A stretch of DNA of 64,000 nucleotides, taken from Gandjariella thermophila. Its GTDB lineage: Bacteria; Actinomycetota; Actinomycetes; Mycobacteriales; Pseudonocardiaceae. Each line of letters begins with the position of its first letter. Positions within the stretch are counted from its first letter, which is position 1. Both the position numbers and the translations under genes were made by a program. The DNA lies in NCBI RefSeq assembly GCF_005405885.1, contig NZ_BJFL01000017.1, forward strand, positions 1 through 64,000, given 5' to 3'. Under the pieces are notes generated by a model. It searched no databases and had not been told where the DNA came from. It was given only the letters and a program-made list of their open reading frames with translations. Of the stretch, positions 62,712-64,000 are shown piece by piece.

Positions 62712-63989
62712 TCAGGCATCGGTCGTGCCGCGCCTGGTCCGGCCCGGGCGCAGTGCCATCAGCCCGAGGGTGAGCAGCAGCCGATCGCGGGGCTCACCGA
62801 GCCTGCGGCAGGTGAGTTCCTCGATGCGCTGCAGGCGGTAGAGCACGGTGTTGCGGTGGCAGTGCAGGATTCTGGCCGCCTGGGTGGCCGACCCGTTGCA
62901 GCCCAGCAACGCGCGCAGCGTGCGGATCAGGGTCTTCCGGTGCGGTTGCGGCACGGCGAGCAGGTCGCCGAAAGCGACGGAAAGCAGGCGGTCCAGCAGT
63001 TGCGGGCTGTTGACCAGCAGCGCCTCCGGCAGCCGGTCGTCCACCGTGGCCAGGCCGGGTTCGCTGAGGGTACATGCGGCTGTGTGGGCCATCTCGTAGG
63101 CACGGCGAAGCTGACCGAGTTCGTGGATCACCGGCGAGGCGCCCACGGGCCCCGCCACCGCCGGGCCGAGCGTGTCGAGAACCGTGCGCGGTCTTCGGGT
63201 GCCGAGCACCACCAGCCCGACCACGTCGGCCGACCGCGGATGCCACGACGAGACGATGCCGTGCGCGGCCAGAACGTCCTGGGGCGCGCGCAACGGCTCG
63301 TCCCTCGCCGAGTCGATCAGGCCCACCACGCACAGCAGGGCCCCTCGCAGCGGCACGCCGAGCGCCGCTGCGGCCTGGCCGAGCAGGGCGGGATCGTCGC
63401 CGCCGTTTTCGAGGATCGCGTTGAGAAAGGCCTGCCCGTGGCCGGACGCGCGGCCGCACCGCCGCGCCTCCTCCTGGTAGGCCTCGGCCAGCACGGTGGA
63501 ACTCGCGTCGATCAGCCGCCAGATCTCGCTGCCGAGCCCCAGCAGTGCGTGGTCGTATTCGCCCGCGAAGTGGCGCCGCGACGCGGCCAGCAGTTCGTCC
63601 CAGATGATCCGCCCACCGACCCGGTACGCCCGCAACACCGCCTCCAGCGGCACGCCCTGCAGGGCCCGCAGCCGGCCGGTGAGCCGGCACCGCTCCCGGG
63701 GGTCGACGGAATCCGGGATGTCGCCGGCCAGCGACCGGATGCACAGTTCGATGTTCTCCCGGACTGCCCGGCGCAGCTCGTCGCCGCCGGTCCGGCTGAG
63801 TTCCGCGTAGGACGGTTCGCGCCTGATGACGACCCGCAGCAGCCGGTCGGCCAGGGCGTCGACGTCGTCGAGCAGGACGTCACCGAGCACCCTGGCCGCG
63901 GCGGAGGCACCACCGTCCACGGGCCGCGGCGCCGGAGAGATCGAAGGGGACACCTCGGTCACAACACACCGTCCGGTCGGTATGGCCAT
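62712..63989 (-). CDS. PucR/CdaR-type transcriptional regulator
   Basis: 425 residues at most. The N-terminal half (about 40-170) is helical, a RsbRD-like sensor module with CRLTGRLRALQGVPLEAVLR. A GGDEF-like degenerate middle follows (GALLCVVGLIDSARDEPLRA). The C-terminal PucR helix-turn-helix is LIRTLRALLGCNGSATQAAR, ILHCHRNTVLYRLQRIEELT, CRRLGEPRDRLLLTLGLMAL. The ATG at the end may not be the true start; a GTG nine codons later is possible. Target genes unknown. Confidence 0.9.
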   Translation of the reverse strand: MAIPTGRCVVTEVSPSISPAPRPVDGGASAAARVLGDVLLDDVDALADRLLRVVIRREPSYAELSRTGGDELRRAVRENIELCIRSLAGDIPDSVDPRERCRLTGRLRALQGVPLEAVLRAYRVGGRIIWDELLAASRRHFAGEYDHALLGLGSEIWRLIDASSTVLAEAYQEEARRCGRASGHGQAFLNAILENGGDDPALLGQAAAALGVPLRGALLCVVGLIDSARDEPLRAPQDVLAAHGIVSSWHPRSADVVGLVVLGTRRPRTVLDTLGPAVAGPVGASPVIHELGQLRRAYEMAHTAACTLSEPGLATVDDRLPEALLVNSPQLLDRLLSVAFGDLLAVPQPHRKTLIRTLRALLGCNGSATQAARILHCHRNTVLYRLQRIEELTCRRLGEPRDRLLLTLGLMALRPGRTRRGTTDA

Positions 63990-64000
63990 ACCGCACCATG

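Overview
The window is about 64 kb of uniformly high-GC actinomycete DNA. GTG and TTG starts, GGAGG-type ribosome binding sites, XRE/DUF397 and DUF574 families, an XRE / IrrE-like / MAB_1171c gene set, rare TTA codons placed in regulators and accessory genes, and two SARP regulators all point to a filamentous actinomycete. A member of the Pseudonocardiales (Amycolatopsis-like) is my best guess. That placement is inference from gene families, not a database result.

Left arm (1-22.2 kb). It opens with a partial ABC exporter preceded, on the same strand, by a previously unlisted 53-residue Trp/Gly-rich peptide gene. That gene has its own promoter and ribosome binding site, and a hairpin separates it from the exporter. 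A class A penicillin-binding protein with a PASTA domain, a cytochrome P450 with two TTA codons, an XRE/DUF397 pair, a family III CoA-transferase, a multicopper oxidase, a lone carboxyltransferase and several housekeeping-type accessory genes follow. A tightly overlapping five-gene run (XRE regulator, IrrE-like protein, MAB_1171c-like membrane protein, deazaflavin reductase, amidohydrolase) sits behind a promoter with three related operator-like boxes.

Central region (22.8-46.8 kb). This is a complete-looking type II polyketide cluster. The minimal PKS (KS-alpha, chain-length factor, ACP) lies in one operon with a cupin cyclase, two O-methyltransferases, a dedicated acetyl-CoA carboxylase (AccDA fusion, AccB, AccC), an ABM-type oxygenase and a DUF1772 protein. 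A second minus-strand operon carries a TcmI-type cyclase, a methyltransferase and a 2-oxoacid-dehydrogenase-like E1alpha/E1beta/E2 set with no E3. Plus-strand genes include two SARP activators (one with a TTA codon), a TPR protein, an MFS exporter with a divergent TetR regulator, two NmrA-like reductases and a FabG-type ketoreductase. A monodomain TcmN/WhiE-VI-type aromatase has its own terminator. Chain-length-factor gate residues resemble those of long-chain (C20-C24) systems. I infer a methylated pentangular or tetracenomycin-like product, possibly built on a non-acetate starter supplied by the E1/E2 genes.

Right arm (47-64 kb). A carbohydrate ABC-uptake operon with a 929-residue protein of unknown function lies behind an 18-bp perfect LacI-type operator. 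Next come an ECF sigma-factor remnant, a DUF574 methyltransferase, and a two-gene unit of a SWIM-zinc-finger DEAD-box helicase and a UvrD-helicase/PD-(D/E)XK nuclease fusion, which is a possible defence or repair module. The window ends with a secreted beta-propeller phosphoesterase and a PucR-type regulator.
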